64,000 bases of DNA from Candidatus Gastranaerophilales bacterium (lineage in GTDB: Bacteria > Cyanobacteriota > Vampirovibrionia > Gastranaerophilales > Gastranaerophilaceae): assembly GCA_944322615.1 (NCBI GenBank), contig CALUPH010000004.1, forward strand, positions 78,829 through 142,828, read 5' to 3'. This document shows positions 25,205 to 34,000 of the stretch, piece by piece (positions within the stretch are counted from its first letter, which is position 1; each line of letters starts with the position of its first letter). Both the position numbers and the translations under genes were made by a program. The notes beneath the pieces were generated by a model. It searched no databases, was not told the DNA's origin, and saw only the letters and a program-made list of their open reading frames with translations.

Positions 25205-26554
25205 TTATTCTTTATTATTTTGTTTATATGTATTCATAAAACCTGTATCAAAAACACCGCTTATGAAGACTTCGTCCTCAATTAGTTCTTGATAAAACGG
25301 CAGAGTTGTTTTAACTCCGGTTATAACATATTCTTTCAATGCTCTATACATTCTTCTTCTTGCTTCTTCTCTGGTTGGAGCCCAACACATTAATTTGCTT
25401 ATTAAAGAATCATAATAAGGCGGAATTTTATAACCTGAATATACATGTGAATCAACTCTTACTCCAAATCCGCCGGGAGTAATGTAACCATTTATTTCTC
25501 CTGGAGCCGGTAAGAAGTTTCTGTCTGGATCCTCAGCATTTATACGACATTCTATAGCGTGTCCGTATAATTTTATGTCTTCTTGCTTGAATGATAATGG
25601 ATTACCTGCAGCAATGTTTATTTGTTCTCTAACTATATCAACATTTGATATCATTTCTGTAATACCATGTTCAACCTGAAGACGTGTATTCATTTCCATA
25701 AAATAGAAATTTTTATCTTTATCAAGTAAAAACTCAATAGTACCGACACCTTCATAATTAGCAGCTTTAGCAGCTCTAACAGCAGCTTCTCCAAGCTTTC
25801 TTCTTATTTCTTCGCTTACAGCAGGAGATGGAGCTTCTTCAACTAATTTTTGATGTCTTCTTTGTATAGAACAATCTCTTTCACCCAAGTGAACAACATT
25901 TCCGAATTTATCAGCAATAACCTGAACTTCAATGTGTCTTGGATTTACTAAATATTTTTCCATATATACATCAGGATTACCAAAGAATTTCTCAGCTTCC
26001 TGACGGCAAAGTGTAATATTTTGCTCAAGCTCAGCATCGTTATTAGCAACACGCATACCTTTTCCGCCACCGCCTGCAGTTGCCTTAACTATTACGGGAT
26101 ATCCGAATTTTTTAGCTGCAGCTTTTGCTTCTTCGATATCTGTTATAATTCCTATACCCGGAGTAATCGGAACATTTTTCGACATCATTGTTTTTCTTGC
26201 AGTGGCTTTATCTCCCATTAATTGCATTGATTCAGGAGAAGGACCGATAAATTTTATATTATGTTCAGCGCATATTTCAGCAAAATCAGCTCTTTCAGAC
26301 ATAAATCCATATCCAGGATGAATCGCATCTGCACCTGAAATTAATGCTGCTGATATTATTGCCGGTATATTCAAATAACTTTTTGAGCTTTCATTTGGTC
26401 CGATACAATATGCTTCTGTAGCTAAACTAACATGTAAAGAATTTGCATCAGCTTGAGAATACACTGCAACAGTAGGAATTCCTATTTCTCTGCAAGCTCT
26501 TATGATTCTGACGGCAACTTCGCCTCTATTTGCTATTAATACTTTCTTAAACAT
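25205..26554 (-). CDS. accC: Biotin carboxylase subunit of acetyl-CoA carboxylase
   Basis: Carboxylates biotin on BCCP using ATP and bicarbonate, the first step of fatty-acid synthesis. The ATP-grasp glycine loop (KATAGGGGKGMRVA), the EAPSPAV block and the FMEMNTRLQVEHGITE catalytic segment are all present. The 449-aa length is standard. It follows accB by 13 nt and ends in a terminator. The carboxyltransferase subunits (accA/accD) are not in the window. Confidence 0.97.
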   Translation of the reverse strand: MFKKVLIANRGEVAVRIIRACREIGIPTVAVYSQADANSLHVSLATEAYCIGPNESSKSYLNIPAIISAALISGADAIHPGYGFMSERADFAEICAEHNIKFIGPSPESMQLMGDKATARKTMMSKNVPITPGIGIITDIEEAKAAAKKFGYPVIVKATAGGGGKGMRVANNDAELEQNITLCRQEAEKFFGNPDVYMEKYLVNPRHIEVQVIADKFGNVVHLGERDCSIQRRHQKLVEEAPSPAVSEEIRRKLGEAAVRAAKAANYEGVGTIEFLLDKDKNFYFMEMNTRLQVEHGITEMISNVDIVREQINIAAGNPLSFKQEDIKLYGHAIECRINAEDPDRNFLPAPGEINGYITPGGFGVRVDSHVYSGYKIPPYYDSLISKLMCWAPTREEARRRMYRALKEYVITGVKTTLPFYQELIEDEVFISGVFDTGFMNTYKQNNKE

Positions 26555-26567
26555 ATCCCTTATACCA

Positions 26568-27020
26568 CTACTCTTGCTCTACATACATAATTACTTGACC
26601 ATATTCTACAGGTTTGCCGTCTTCAATACAAATTTCAGCAATTTTTCCTGATACTTCGGACGTAATTTTATTCATTAATTTAATTGTTTCTATTATACAA
26701 ACAGTTTGACCGGCTTTTATCTCATCTCCAACACTTACAAAAGGTTTTTCATTTGGTGATGGTTTTGAGAAGTATAGACCTATCATATTAGAAATAATCG
26801 GAACAAGATTTTTCTTTGTTTCTTGTTGTTCTATTTCTTTTTCTTCTTGTATTGAAGTTTGAACTTCAGCTTCAACAACTTTTTCTTTTATTACAGGTTT
26901 AAACCCGTTTCCTTTTATGATTAATGACTTATCTGAATCTTCCAATGTTATTTCTGTAAGTTCATTGTTTTTCATTATGTCAATTAATTTTTCAATATAA
27001 TCTGTTTCAAATTCTTTCAT
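26568..27020 (-). CDS. accB: Biotin carboxyl carrier protein of acetyl-CoA carboxylase
   Basis: The 150-residue carrier that shuttles the carboxybiotin between AccC and the transcarboxylase. It has a short helical N-terminus, a charged linker (residues ~45-70) and the C-terminal biotinyl fold beginning at ISNMIGLYFSKPSP. The biotin lysine is K114 in ETIKLMN; the usual motif is E-A-M-K-x, so the Ala and Met before the lysine are replaced by Thr and Ile. Lys and the surrounding fold are kept, so biotinylation is still expected. Co-transcribed with accC. Confidence 0.93.
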   Translation of the reverse strand: MKEFETDYIEKLIDIMKNNELTEITLEDSDKSLIIKGNGFKPVIKEKVVEAEVQTSIQEEKEIEQQETKKNLVPIISNMIGLYFSKPSPNEKPFVSVGDEIKAGQTVCIIETIKLMNKITSEVSGKIAEICIEDGKPVEYGQVIMYVEQE

Positions 27021-27194
27021 ACTATCCCTTTTAATATTAAAGACTTTATTTATTTTATCCCCTACATATTACAGAGTCAAGAAAATACACATACAACGTT
27101 AAGTAAAAACAATTTAAGTCAACTTATTATATGATGAAAGATTTACTTTTTTTTTATATAATCACTTTGTATTATAAGGAATAGAAGGCGAGAA

Positions 27195-27452
27195 ATGCTT
27201 CCAATAGTAACTCAAGAACAATCTACATTATGTTTTGCGGAAATCTTTCAAGACGTTCATTCTTGGCGAAAGAAGATGATTCATTATATTAAAGATGAAA
27301 ACCCTGAAATAAACTCAGCTATAATAGAAGCTGCTCAAAATACTGATCTTGACCCGAAGGCTGTTGCTCTCGGCGCTTATATGACATATATTCTTCTTGA
27401 AACTGCAATGAAAGAAGAGTCAGGGCAACAAGTATTTACAATTGATGAATAG
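27195..27452 (+). CDS. Small hypothetical protein (85 aa)
   Basis: A helical, soluble, acidic protein (opens MLPIVTQEQSTLCFAEIFQ) with no recognised motif. Codon use fits the neighbourhood and a purine-rich tract (GAAGGCGAG) precedes the ATG. It stands alone, between the divergent accB and the convergent hypothetical gene at 27456. Function unknown. Confidence 0.6.
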   Translation: MLPIVTQEQSTLCFAEIFQDVHSWRKKMIHYIKDENPEINSAIIEAAQNTDLDPKAVALGAYMTYILLETAMKEESGQQVFTIDE

Positions 27453-27455
27453 TTA

Positions 27456-27806
27456 TTACAGAAATTTAATTTTATAGTTTTGTATTTGCTCTTGTTTAAT
27501 CAATTTCTTTTGGTTTTCAAGAGTATTTTTTACGGCAAAAGTCCAACCGTGTTTTGAATTAACAAAAAGAAAAAATGCTGCTTCACTTTCTATAATTCTT
27601 GAAGCATTATCAATTAATAATTCACCTTTATCTGATAATTCAAATACTGTAAAAGATAAGGGTGACGATATTGTACTGTCTATATATGCATCATATTTTA
27701 CTTTACTCAATCTGGTTGTATCTTTTACTAAAGAAGAACCCTTGAATGATGTAATATGCTTATATAAGAATGTTATAATATCTTCAAGATTATTGTATTG
27801 CCTCAT
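27456..27806 (-). CDS. Hypothetical protein translated with the GGDEF/HD-GYP gene
   Basis: 116 residues, mixed alpha/beta, with no family I recognise. Its start overlaps the 3' end of the GGDEF/HD-GYP gene by 17 nt, so the two are surely in one operon and may act together. The LSFTVFELSDKGELLID and AFFLFVNSKHGWTF strands suggest a small sensory or partner fold. No catalytic motif can be seen. Confidence 0.55.
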   Translation of the reverse strand: MRQYNNLEDIITFLYKHITSFKGSSLVKDTTRLSKVKYDAYIDSTISSPLSFTVFELSDKGELLIDNASRIIESEAAFFLFVNSKHGWTFAVKNTLENQKKLIKQEQIQNYKIKFL

Positions 27807-29700
27807 TTTTTACCACATAAATAAAATCTTCAACCAATTTTTCGTTCCACTGTTTTCCGGATTCACTTTTTATTATTTCAACAATTTCATCTATGTCATA
27901 GGCTTGTCTATATGGTCTATCCTGCGTCATAGCATAAAACGCATCGACTAATAAAACAATTTGTGATGTAACAGGAATTTCTATTCCTGATTTTTGACCT
28001 GGATATCCTTCTCCGTTCCAATTCTCGTGGTGACTTTCTATTATAGGAATAATATCTTGAATATTTGAAATTGGTTTTAATATTTCTCTTGCTGCAATAA
28101 CAGGATGCTGTTTAATAAGATTTTTTTCTTCATCTGTTAACGGTTCTTTTTTATTAAAAATCTCTTCCGGAATCATAATATTACCAATATCATATAATAA
28201 TATTGCAAGCTTTAATTTATCAATTTCATCTTTTGGCAAATCCAGTTTTTTCGCAACCATAACAGCCAATATAATCTTTGATTTAGTTGTACCTGTTTTA
28301 TACATTTGATTATATGTTTGAGAAATAGTATCCACTATAGAATACAAAACATCTTTAGAGTTAACATCTTCTGATTTAATTTTTTGTAACTTTTGATTTA
28401 GTATCTTTGCCGTTTCATCGTCAACCGGAATTCGTTTTTTTGTAAGAATATCCATAAACGTTTCTACAGCAACTTTTTGCCAATTTATTTCATTTTGTTT
28501 TTGAGCTATTTGGACTTGGTTTCTTCCGTTAAGTTTTGCTTTATACATAGCCTGGTCAGCAAGTTCCATTAACTCATCTATTCTGTCTGAATGTTCTAAA
28601 AATGTAGCAACTCCAACACTTGCGGTAATACCGCCAATTGTATCTAATGCTTGATTTTCAATTGATTTTCGTATTCTTTCTGCCGCAATTGCAGCACCTT
28701 TTGAATCAACGCCCGGTAAAAGAAGATTAAATTCTTCTCCTCCTATTCTTGCCGGAATATCAATTGAACGAGCTTCTCTTTTTAATACATTCGCTATTGT
28801 TTTTATTGCTAAATCACCAAATTGATGACCATAGGTATCATTAATTTTCTTTAAATAATCTAAGTCCATAGAAATTAAAGAAAACGGTTGTTTTAATCTT
28901 AATGAACGTTCTGCTTCTTTTAAAATATTGTCTTCAAAATATCTTCGGTTGAATATTCCTGTTAACGGATCTGTAATAGCTTGTTTCTTAACTTCTTCAA
29001 ATAGACCTGCAACTGTAATTGCTAATTCGATTTGATTTGCAAATAGTGCTAAGAAGTTAGTTTCTGTATCGGTTACTCCGTCTCTATCTGATGAAACAAT
29101 TACACATCCGAAATCTTCTTTCCCATTATGTAGAGGAACGATTGTACAAGTTTTAGAATTCATCTCTCTCATTACATCATTAAGTTGCTCATCTGAAAAA
29201 GAGGGGAAAAACATTTTTATTATTCCCTTTAAATCAGGAGTAGAAAATATCTTTCTTTCGGAAATAGATTTTACGACAATTGAATTGCTTATATACGGCA
29301 ATTTATAAGTTTCCGGTGACTCATTCATCATTTCATATAGTTTATCAATACCTTTATTTGATGAAGATGATTTAACGGAAAAATATGTATTATTATTTTC
29401 ATCATATTCTATTTTTAATATGCCTGCATAATGATAATTCATATCTTCATGCAAAATGCTCACAATTTTATCAAGCATACTTGAAAGCGGTTGAGAAGAA
29501 TTCATCATATCCCAAACACTATTTAAAGTAAGAATTGTTTGATTAGCTTGTTCCAATTCTTTAGTGCGGGCTGCAATTTCTTCTTCCAATGCTATGTTTT
29601 TTGCATAGACATCCGCAAAGTCCTTGCCTTTGAGGTATATGGACCCATCAATCTTATTAATTTGTCCCAGTAAATCTTTAAAACCGGAAAATATATTCAC
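27790..29700 (-). CDS. GAF-GGDEF-HD-GYP protein: diguanylate cyclase with a degraded phosphodiesterase site
   Basis: 636 residues. An N-terminal coiled-coil (~30-60) and GAF-like sensor (~70-230) are followed by a GGDEF domain with the active GGEEF site (320-324) and an intact RxxD inhibitory site (R311, D314) for c-di-GMP feedback. The C-terminal HD-GYP domain keeps HHE (557-559) and GYP (565-567), but the HD pair is Y503-D504, the following Lys is N507, and the first His of the family is missing. I predict a working cyclase with a non-catalytic c-di-GMP-binding or regulatory HD-GYP part. The start codon is GTG. Confidence 0.85.
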   Translation of the reverse strand: MNIFSGFKDLLGQINKIDGSIYLKGKDFADVYAKNIALEEEIAARTKELEQANQTILTLNSVWDMMNSSQPLSSMLDKIVSILHEDMNYHYAGILKIEYDENNNTYFSVKSSSSNKGIDKLYEMMNESPETYKLPYISNSIVVKSISERKIFSTPDLKGIIKMFFPSFSDEQLNDVMREMNSKTCTIVPLHNGKEDFGCVIVSSDRDGVTDTETNFLALFANQIELAITVAGLFEEVKKQAITDPLTGIFNRRYFEDNILKEAERSLRLKQPFSLISMDLDYLKKINDTYGHQFGDLAIKTIANVLKREARSIDIPARIGGEEFNLLLPGVDSKGAAIAAERIRKSIENQALDTIGGITASVGVATFLEHSDRIDELMELADQAMYKAKLNGRNQVQIAQKQNEINWQKVAVETFMDILTKKRIPVDDETAKILNQKLQKIKSEDVNSKDVLYSIVDTISQTYNQMYKTGTTKSKIILAVMVAKKLDLPKDEIDKLKLAILLYDIGNIMIPEEIFNKKEPLTDEEKNLIKQHPVIAAREILKPISNIQDIIPIIESHHENWNGEGYPGQKSGIEIPVTSQIVLLVDAFYAMTQDRPYRQAYDIDEIVEIIKSESGKQWNEKLVEDFIYVVKNEAIQ

Positions 29701-29754
29701 AATTATGTTCCAAGATATTTAGTTTAGTATATGTATTATATACCCTTTTTCAGA

Positions 29755-30816
29755 TTATTGTAATACCTTTTTTACAATATTTATAATTTTTTCTGAGAAA
29801 TTTTCTTGTGTACACTCATTTTTATTGGTTTTTAGGCGGCAATGTTTTTTCATACACGGCGAACATAAAGATTTTGATTGTATAGAATAATATTTATCTC
29901 CATATGGTGCTGTTCTGTTTGCACTTGTAGCAAAAAATAGTGTTATTATTTTGGGATGTGCCGTTGCCCAAGCTATATGAGCTGTGCCTGAATCAGGACT
30001 TATAACCAAATCGACATTTTTACATATGTATACAACATCTGCAATTGTTGTCATTCCTGTTAAGTTAATTATATTTTTTCCTGAAACTTTTTCTAATATT
30101 TTATTCGTAAGATTTTTATCTTTTTCGGTTGCGGTTATGATTATATTGTAAGAGTCTTTAAACGCCTTTATTACATTAACCCAGCCATCAATAGTCCAAT
30201 GCTTGTTCTCCCAAGTGGTTGCAGGAGCTATTAGTATTGTTTTCTTTGAACCATCAATATTTTTTATTATATCTGTTATGTTTTCAGAGTATTCTTTACT
30301 TAAATCAGGTATCACAAATTCCGGGTTTATATCATTACAATCAAGATATTGTGCTATTTCTAAATTTCTTTTGACTACGTGATAATTTATATCAAATTGT
30401 TTTCTGTTTGTTTTAATTATTTCATTTGCAAAAAGCCAAGAAAATTCTCTGCCACCATCAAGTGCAATCTTTCTTTTTCCTCCAGATAACCCCATAATAA
30501 TGGAACTCTTCAAAAGTTGTTGGGTATCAATTACAATATCATAATTTTCAGAACGTATCTTTTTTATAATTGAAAAAAATTCTTTCCAGACATTATACAA
30601 GTTCATTTTTTTCCATTTTTTACGTTCCAGAACATAAACATTATTTAAAAGCGGATTATTCAATATAAATTTTTCTGCTTTATCTTCAACAATCCAATCC
30701 AATTGAACATTCGGATATCTTTTTCTTAAAGCATTAGCTAAAGGAATAGTATGAATAGCATCCCCTAAAGCACTCAGTCTTATTATTAATATTTTTTTTA
30801 TATTATTGTTTTCCAA
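29755..30816 (-). CDS. Glycosyltransferase family 9 protein (heptosyltransferase-like)
   Basis: GT-B fold enzyme of the lipopolysaccharide heptosyltransferase family: LIIRLSALGDAIHTIPLANA at the start, and the nucleotide-sugar block SPDSGTAHIAWATAHP near residue ~285. These enzymes add ADP-heptose to the inner core of lipopolysaccharide, so an outer membrane is implied. There is no in-frame ATG at the start. The longer frame begins with TTG at 30846, but that codon lies inside an extended -10 box (TGCTATACT), so I choose the TTG at 30816, which has AAAAAGG upstream. Confidence 0.85.
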   Translation of the reverse strand: MENNNIKKILIIRLSALGDAIHTIPLANALRKRYPNVQLDWIVEDKAEKFILNNPLLNNVYVLERKKWKKMNLYNVWKEFFSIIKKIRSENYDIVIDTQQLLKSSIIMGLSGGKRKIALDGGREFSWLFANEIIKTNRKQFDINYHVVKRNLEIAQYLDCNDINPEFVIPDLSKEYSENITDIIKNIDGSKKTILIAPATTWENKHWTIDGWVNVIKAFKDSYNIIITATEKDKNLTNKILEKVSGKNIINLTGMTTIADVVYICKNVDLVISPDSGTAHIAWATAHPKIITLFFATSANRTAPYGDKYYSIQSKSLCSPCMKKHCRLKTNKNECTQENFSEKIINIVKKVLQ

Positions 30817-31020
30817 TTTCTCAACCTTTTTTACTAAGTATAGCAAAGATTACATATAAATAGCTGAATTTAATATAAAAAAAATACTATAAAAGTTTAC
30901 ATTAGTTTTATTTTTTTAAACTTTTTGGGGGAATGAATTTATAGAAAATTTTATTATTATTAATTTGTTAGAAAGCAATGGTTAATATCTGCATAAAAAG
31001 ACAATTAGGACACTTTATAT

Positions 31021-31266
31021 ATGAATAGAAACAAAGAAAAAGAAATAAAAAATTCTATAAGAATGTGTAAGTTAAGACTACAGACAATACAACCTCATCT
31101 AACAGATGAAAAACCGATTTTAAATGAATCTTTTAACAGACTTTTAATAGAAAAAGCTATCTTAAGAGATAAATTGATGCATAAAGAACCCTCTTTCCTA
31201 TCAAAATTGGCAAGAAAAATTAGGACTTATAATAAAAAAGAATTAATTTGTGACTATTTTAAATAA
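31021..31266 (+). CDS. Small basic hypothetical protein (81 aa)
   Basis: A Lys/Arg-rich, helical protein (MNRNKEKEIKNSIRMCKLRL at the start) with no known domain. It stands alone between the divergent GT9 gene and the convergent export-gate operon. The positive charge could mean nucleic-acid or membrane binding, but that is a guess. Confidence 0.5.
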   Translation: MNRNKEKEIKNSIRMCKLRLQTIQPHLTDEKPILNESFNRLLIEKAILRDKLMHKEPSFLSKLARKIRTYNKKELICDYFK

Positions 31267-31341
31267 ATAGCAGATTATAATTTCTTATATATATTTATGA
31301 TTTTGAGTTTTTTTAACTTCAAATTTAAAATTATTTTTCTC

Positions 31342-32124
31342 TTAGAATATGTTAGCAAATGACATAAAGAAGTCACTTATAACATTAAGTAAAGAAGGCA
31401 TTATTACAACTAAAATTGCAGCCCCCATACAAGGTTTGAATAAGAAACTCATTTGGAAAACATTAACCTGTGGAGCTGTTTTTGAAATGATTCCAAGAAT
31501 TATATCCTGTCCTAATGTTGCAAGTAAAACAGGTGATGCAATTTGCAAACCTATATATAAAACATTTGAAGTTATTTTTACTAAATATGGCATATTTACA
31601 ATTTGGTCCAAAGGAACAAATGAACTATAAACAGGAAATATTTCAAAACTTCTTATAAATGCATTAAAAGTCCAATATGCTCCGCCTATTTCTAAGAATA
31701 TAATTAAACCAAGAAGGCTGAAGATTCTTCCCATAATAGAAATTTGAGAAGACGTTGTTGGATCCATAATTGTAGCTGAAGATACACCTTGCTGCATATT
31801 AATCATATCGCCGCCGCTTTCAATGGCTTTGACTATACAGTTTACGATGAATCCAATTAAAGCACCGCATAAGAAATTAATTATAACTGAATATATTATG
31901 GAGACTCCTTGAGGTGGTGTTTCCGGTCTTATTAACATAGAAAGCGTAATTGTAAAAATAAGAGCAAATCCGACTTTCGCAATCATTGGAATTTCACTTC
32001 TTTGTAAAAATGGTGCAGTTCTTATTAGACCTGCGACTCTTGCAAAAATAGGAATTCCGCCTGCAAGTATATTATTTACTTCAGGAAAAATTTTTGGAAA
32101 TTCATTTATGATAAGGTCTAACAT
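31342..32124 (-). CDS. fliR: Flagellar/type III export gate protein FliR (SctT-like)
   Basis: A 260-residue inner-membrane protein of the FliPQR gate, through which flagellar or type III substrates pass. Family features are the N-terminal 'F.RV.GLI..AP' equivalent (IFARVAGLIRTAPFLQR), a proline-marked helix with IGFIVNCIVKAIESGGDMINMQQG, and the helix pair at the C-terminus. It is the last gene of the operon; its start overlaps the pilus-N-like gene by one base. Whether this gate serves a flagellum or an injectisome-type machine is not decided by FliR itself. Confidence 0.9.
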   Translation of the reverse strand: MLDLIINEFPKIFPEVNNILAGGIPIFARVAGLIRTAPFLQRSEIPMIAKVGFALIFTITLSMLIRPETPPQGVSIIYSVIINFLCGALIGFIVNCIVKAIESGGDMINMQQGVSSATIMDPTTSSQISIMGRIFSLLGLIIFLEIGGAYWTFNAFIRSFEIFPVYSSFVPLDQIVNMPYLVKITSNVLYIGLQIASPVLLATLGQDIILGIISKTAPQVNVFQMSFLFKPCMGAAILVVIMPSLLNVISDFFMSFANIF

Positions 32125-32495
32125 TATTTACTTGCTCTTTCATATTTTATAGGTAAGTCTATTTCTGTTAGTCCTACTTTATTATCCTGAAATTTAGGAC
32201 CTGAAATAAATCTTATTTGATATGCGTCTAAATCAGTTGTTAAAACAACATCACAAACACCATCTTTGTTTGTTTCTATGAACAATTGTTTTTTTTCATT
32301 ATCAACAGATGTTATAGGAGTTAAATTTACTATATCTTTATTAGAAATATTTATATTTTTTACTGAAGAATCAATATCTAAGATATACATACTGTCAGAC
32401 TTCAAATTAAAAATATTTATATCATTATTAACTAATGCACATTCTCCAATTTGTGAAGATATAATAATCAACAATAATAGTACTATTTTTTTCAT
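32124..32495 (-). CDS. Secreted protein with a pilus/secretin N-terminal domain (T2SS-T3SS_pil_N-like)
   Basis: 123 residues: a signal peptide (1-19) and one domain with the pattern 'l.v..G.s..i.....i..v.v.n..i.......k...i.....G...v.l' (MYILDIDSSVKNINISNKDIVNL through KDGVCDVVLTTD). This is the domain found at the N-terminus of CpaC/RcpA secretins and of some type III ring proteins. It is unusual alone and unusual between fliQ and fliR. Its start overlaps the fliQ stop by 4 nt and its end overlaps fliR, so it is made in step with the gate and may act in the periplasm around it. Confidence 0.65.
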   Translation of the reverse strand: MKKIVLLLLIIISSQIGECALVNNDINIFNLKSDSMYILDIDSSVKNINISNKDIVNLTPITSVDNEKKQLFIETNKDGVCDVVLTTDLDAYQIRFISGPKFQDNKVGLTEIDLPIKYERASK

Positions 32496-32989
32496 CTTTG
32501 ATTTTCCATAATTTTCTTTCTTTCAGCAAGATTTGGAGTCGGAACATTTTTGGCTCCGTTTCTCAAAAAGTTAAATCTATCTTTTTGTGCAGTGTTTTGT
32601 GGTGCAACTGCATTGTTTAAAATATGTGACATAGGTGTCATATCTTTTTTTACATCTGTTTTCATTTCATCAATAAATGGTTTTGTATAATTGTAATAGT
32701 CAGAAGGTAAAACATAACTATCTGATTTTGGAACTACATCAAAAGCTATAACTGCTCCTTCATTAAATAAATTTGTTAGTAACTTTAAATAACCGGTTCC
32801 TAAAATGATGATTACAAGAAAAACCGTGAATATTTTTGGAGCGGCAGCTATTGTTTGCTCTTGTACCTGTGTTACCGCTTGCAAAATACCTACAATCAAA
32901 CCGATAATAGCTGCCGTCAATACACAAGGCATTGCTATCATCAACATTGTTATTAATCCTTTTGCAAAATATTCTATTAATATTTCCAT
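32492..32989 (-). CDS. fliQ: Export gate protein FliQ (SctS-like) with a long C-terminal extension
   Basis: The first ~88 residues are FliQ: two helices around MLMIAMPCVLTAAIIGLIVG and the conserved ILQAVTQVQEQTIAAAPKI loop. FliQ is normally ~90 residues. Here ~75 further hydrophilic residues follow (PSDYYNYTKPF to the C-terminal AERKKIMENQR). These contain no membrane segment and would lie outside the gate. No frameshift is needed to explain them. Overlaps the next gene by 4 nt. Confidence 0.88.
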   Translation of the reverse strand: MEILIEYFAKGLITMLMIAMPCVLTAAIIGLIVGILQAVTQVQEQTIAAAPKIFTVFLVIIILGTGYLKLLTNLFNEGAVIAFDVVPKSDSYVLPSDYYNYTKPFIDEMKTDVKKDMTPMSHILNNAVAPQNTAQKDRFNFLRNGAKNVPTPNLAERKKIMENQR

Positions 32990-32998
32990 TTTAAATCC

Positions 32999-33640
32999 TT
33001 AGTTGAAACTTCCTACCAAACCGTTAACAATCAAACTCCAACCGTCAACAGCAATAAATATAAGTAACTTAAACGGCAAAGATATAATCGTAGGCGATAA
33101 CATAAACATACCCAGTGCCAGTAATACGTTAGCAATTACTAAGTCTAAGACAATGAATGGTACAAAGATTATAAAACTTATTTCAAAAGCCGTCTTTAAT
33201 TCACTTAGAATATATGCCGGAGCCACCTCCCATATTGTAACTTCTTCAACTGAAGCAGGGGCTTCTTTTCTTGTTAGTTGAACAAAAAAGGCTAAGTCTT
33301 TTTCTCTTGTTTGTTTTAACATAAATTCTTTCAATGGTTTTGAACCTTCACTTATTGCAAGTACAATTGAACCATTCTTTTCATATGGCTTTGAACCGAC
33401 TTCATACATCTGTTGAAAAACCGGTCCCATTGTGTAGAACGTTAATATTATTGAAAGACCTACTAATACAATTGCCGGCGGTATTTGCTGTGCACCTAAG
33501 GCTTGTTTCAAAAAACCGAAAACTATTGCATATCTTAAAAAGCTTGTCATACAAACAAACATGAAAGGTAAAAACGAAAATATCGCCATTACCATCAATA
33601 ATTGTAATACAGGACTTAAGTCTTTTAATATTGTATCCAT
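32999..33640 (-). CDS. fliP: Export gate protein FliP (SctR-like)
   Basis: 213 residues forming the core ring of the export gate. The conserved N-terminal block (FLPFMFVCMTSFLRYAIVFGFLKQALG) and the later FEISFIIFVPFIVLDLVIAN block are clear. It lacks the cleavable signal peptide seen in many flagellar FliPs, starting only ~12 residues before the first core helix, which is closer to SctR. It follows fliO by one base and precedes fliQ by 9 nt. Confidence 0.93.
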   Translation of the reverse strand: MDTILKDLSPVLQLLMVMAIFSFLPFMFVCMTSFLRYAIVFGFLKQALGAQQIPPAIVLVGLSIILTFYTMGPVFQQMYEVGSKPYEKNGSIVLAISEGSKPLKEFMLKQTREKDLAFFVQLTRKEAPASVEEVTIWEVAPAYILSELKTAFEISFIIFVPFIVLDLVIANVLLALGMFMLSPTIISLPFKLLIFIAVDGWSLIVNGLVGSFN

Positions 33641-33641
33641 T

Positions 33642-33992
33642 TTAACCTCTGTTTATTCTTTGTGCGAGTTTTTTCATTGTTGAAAACTCTGTAATTTTTT
33701 CGTTATTTTGATTTTCGTTTATTATATTTTCAATGTTTAAATTGTTATTTAATTTCGCAAGCATTGTAGTATTTGCCGGATCTCCTGCTATTAAAAATTT
33801 TTCTGTTCCTGCCTTTAGAACATAAACTGTTTTTGTTGCTGATAGACGAAGTGAATTTTCTACTTGTAAAAATTCTTTGTTTTGTCCTCTTGAATTAATA
33901 TTAATTGATTTTTTATATACAAATAAAGCCATTACAATAAAACCAATCATTGCAAGAGTATATATGGCAAAATTAATTAAGTAACTATTCAT
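33642..33992 (-). CDS. fliO: FliO-like assembly factor of the export gate
   Basis: 116 residues with one N-terminal helix (YTLAMIGFIVMALFVYKK) and a small beta domain whose pattern (LRLSATKTVYVLKAGTEKFLIAG) matches the FliO core. FliO helps FliP oligomerise and is generally flagellar, not found in injectisomes, so its presence argues for a flagellar-type machine. The gap to fliP is 1 nt. Confidence 0.75.
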   Translation of the reverse strand: MNSYLINFAIYTLAMIGFIVMALFVYKKSININSRGQNKEFLQVENSLRLSATKTVYVLKAGTEKFLIAGDPANTTMLAKLNNNLNIENIINENQNNEKITEFSTMKKLAQRINRG

Positions 33993-34000
33993 ATTTACCT

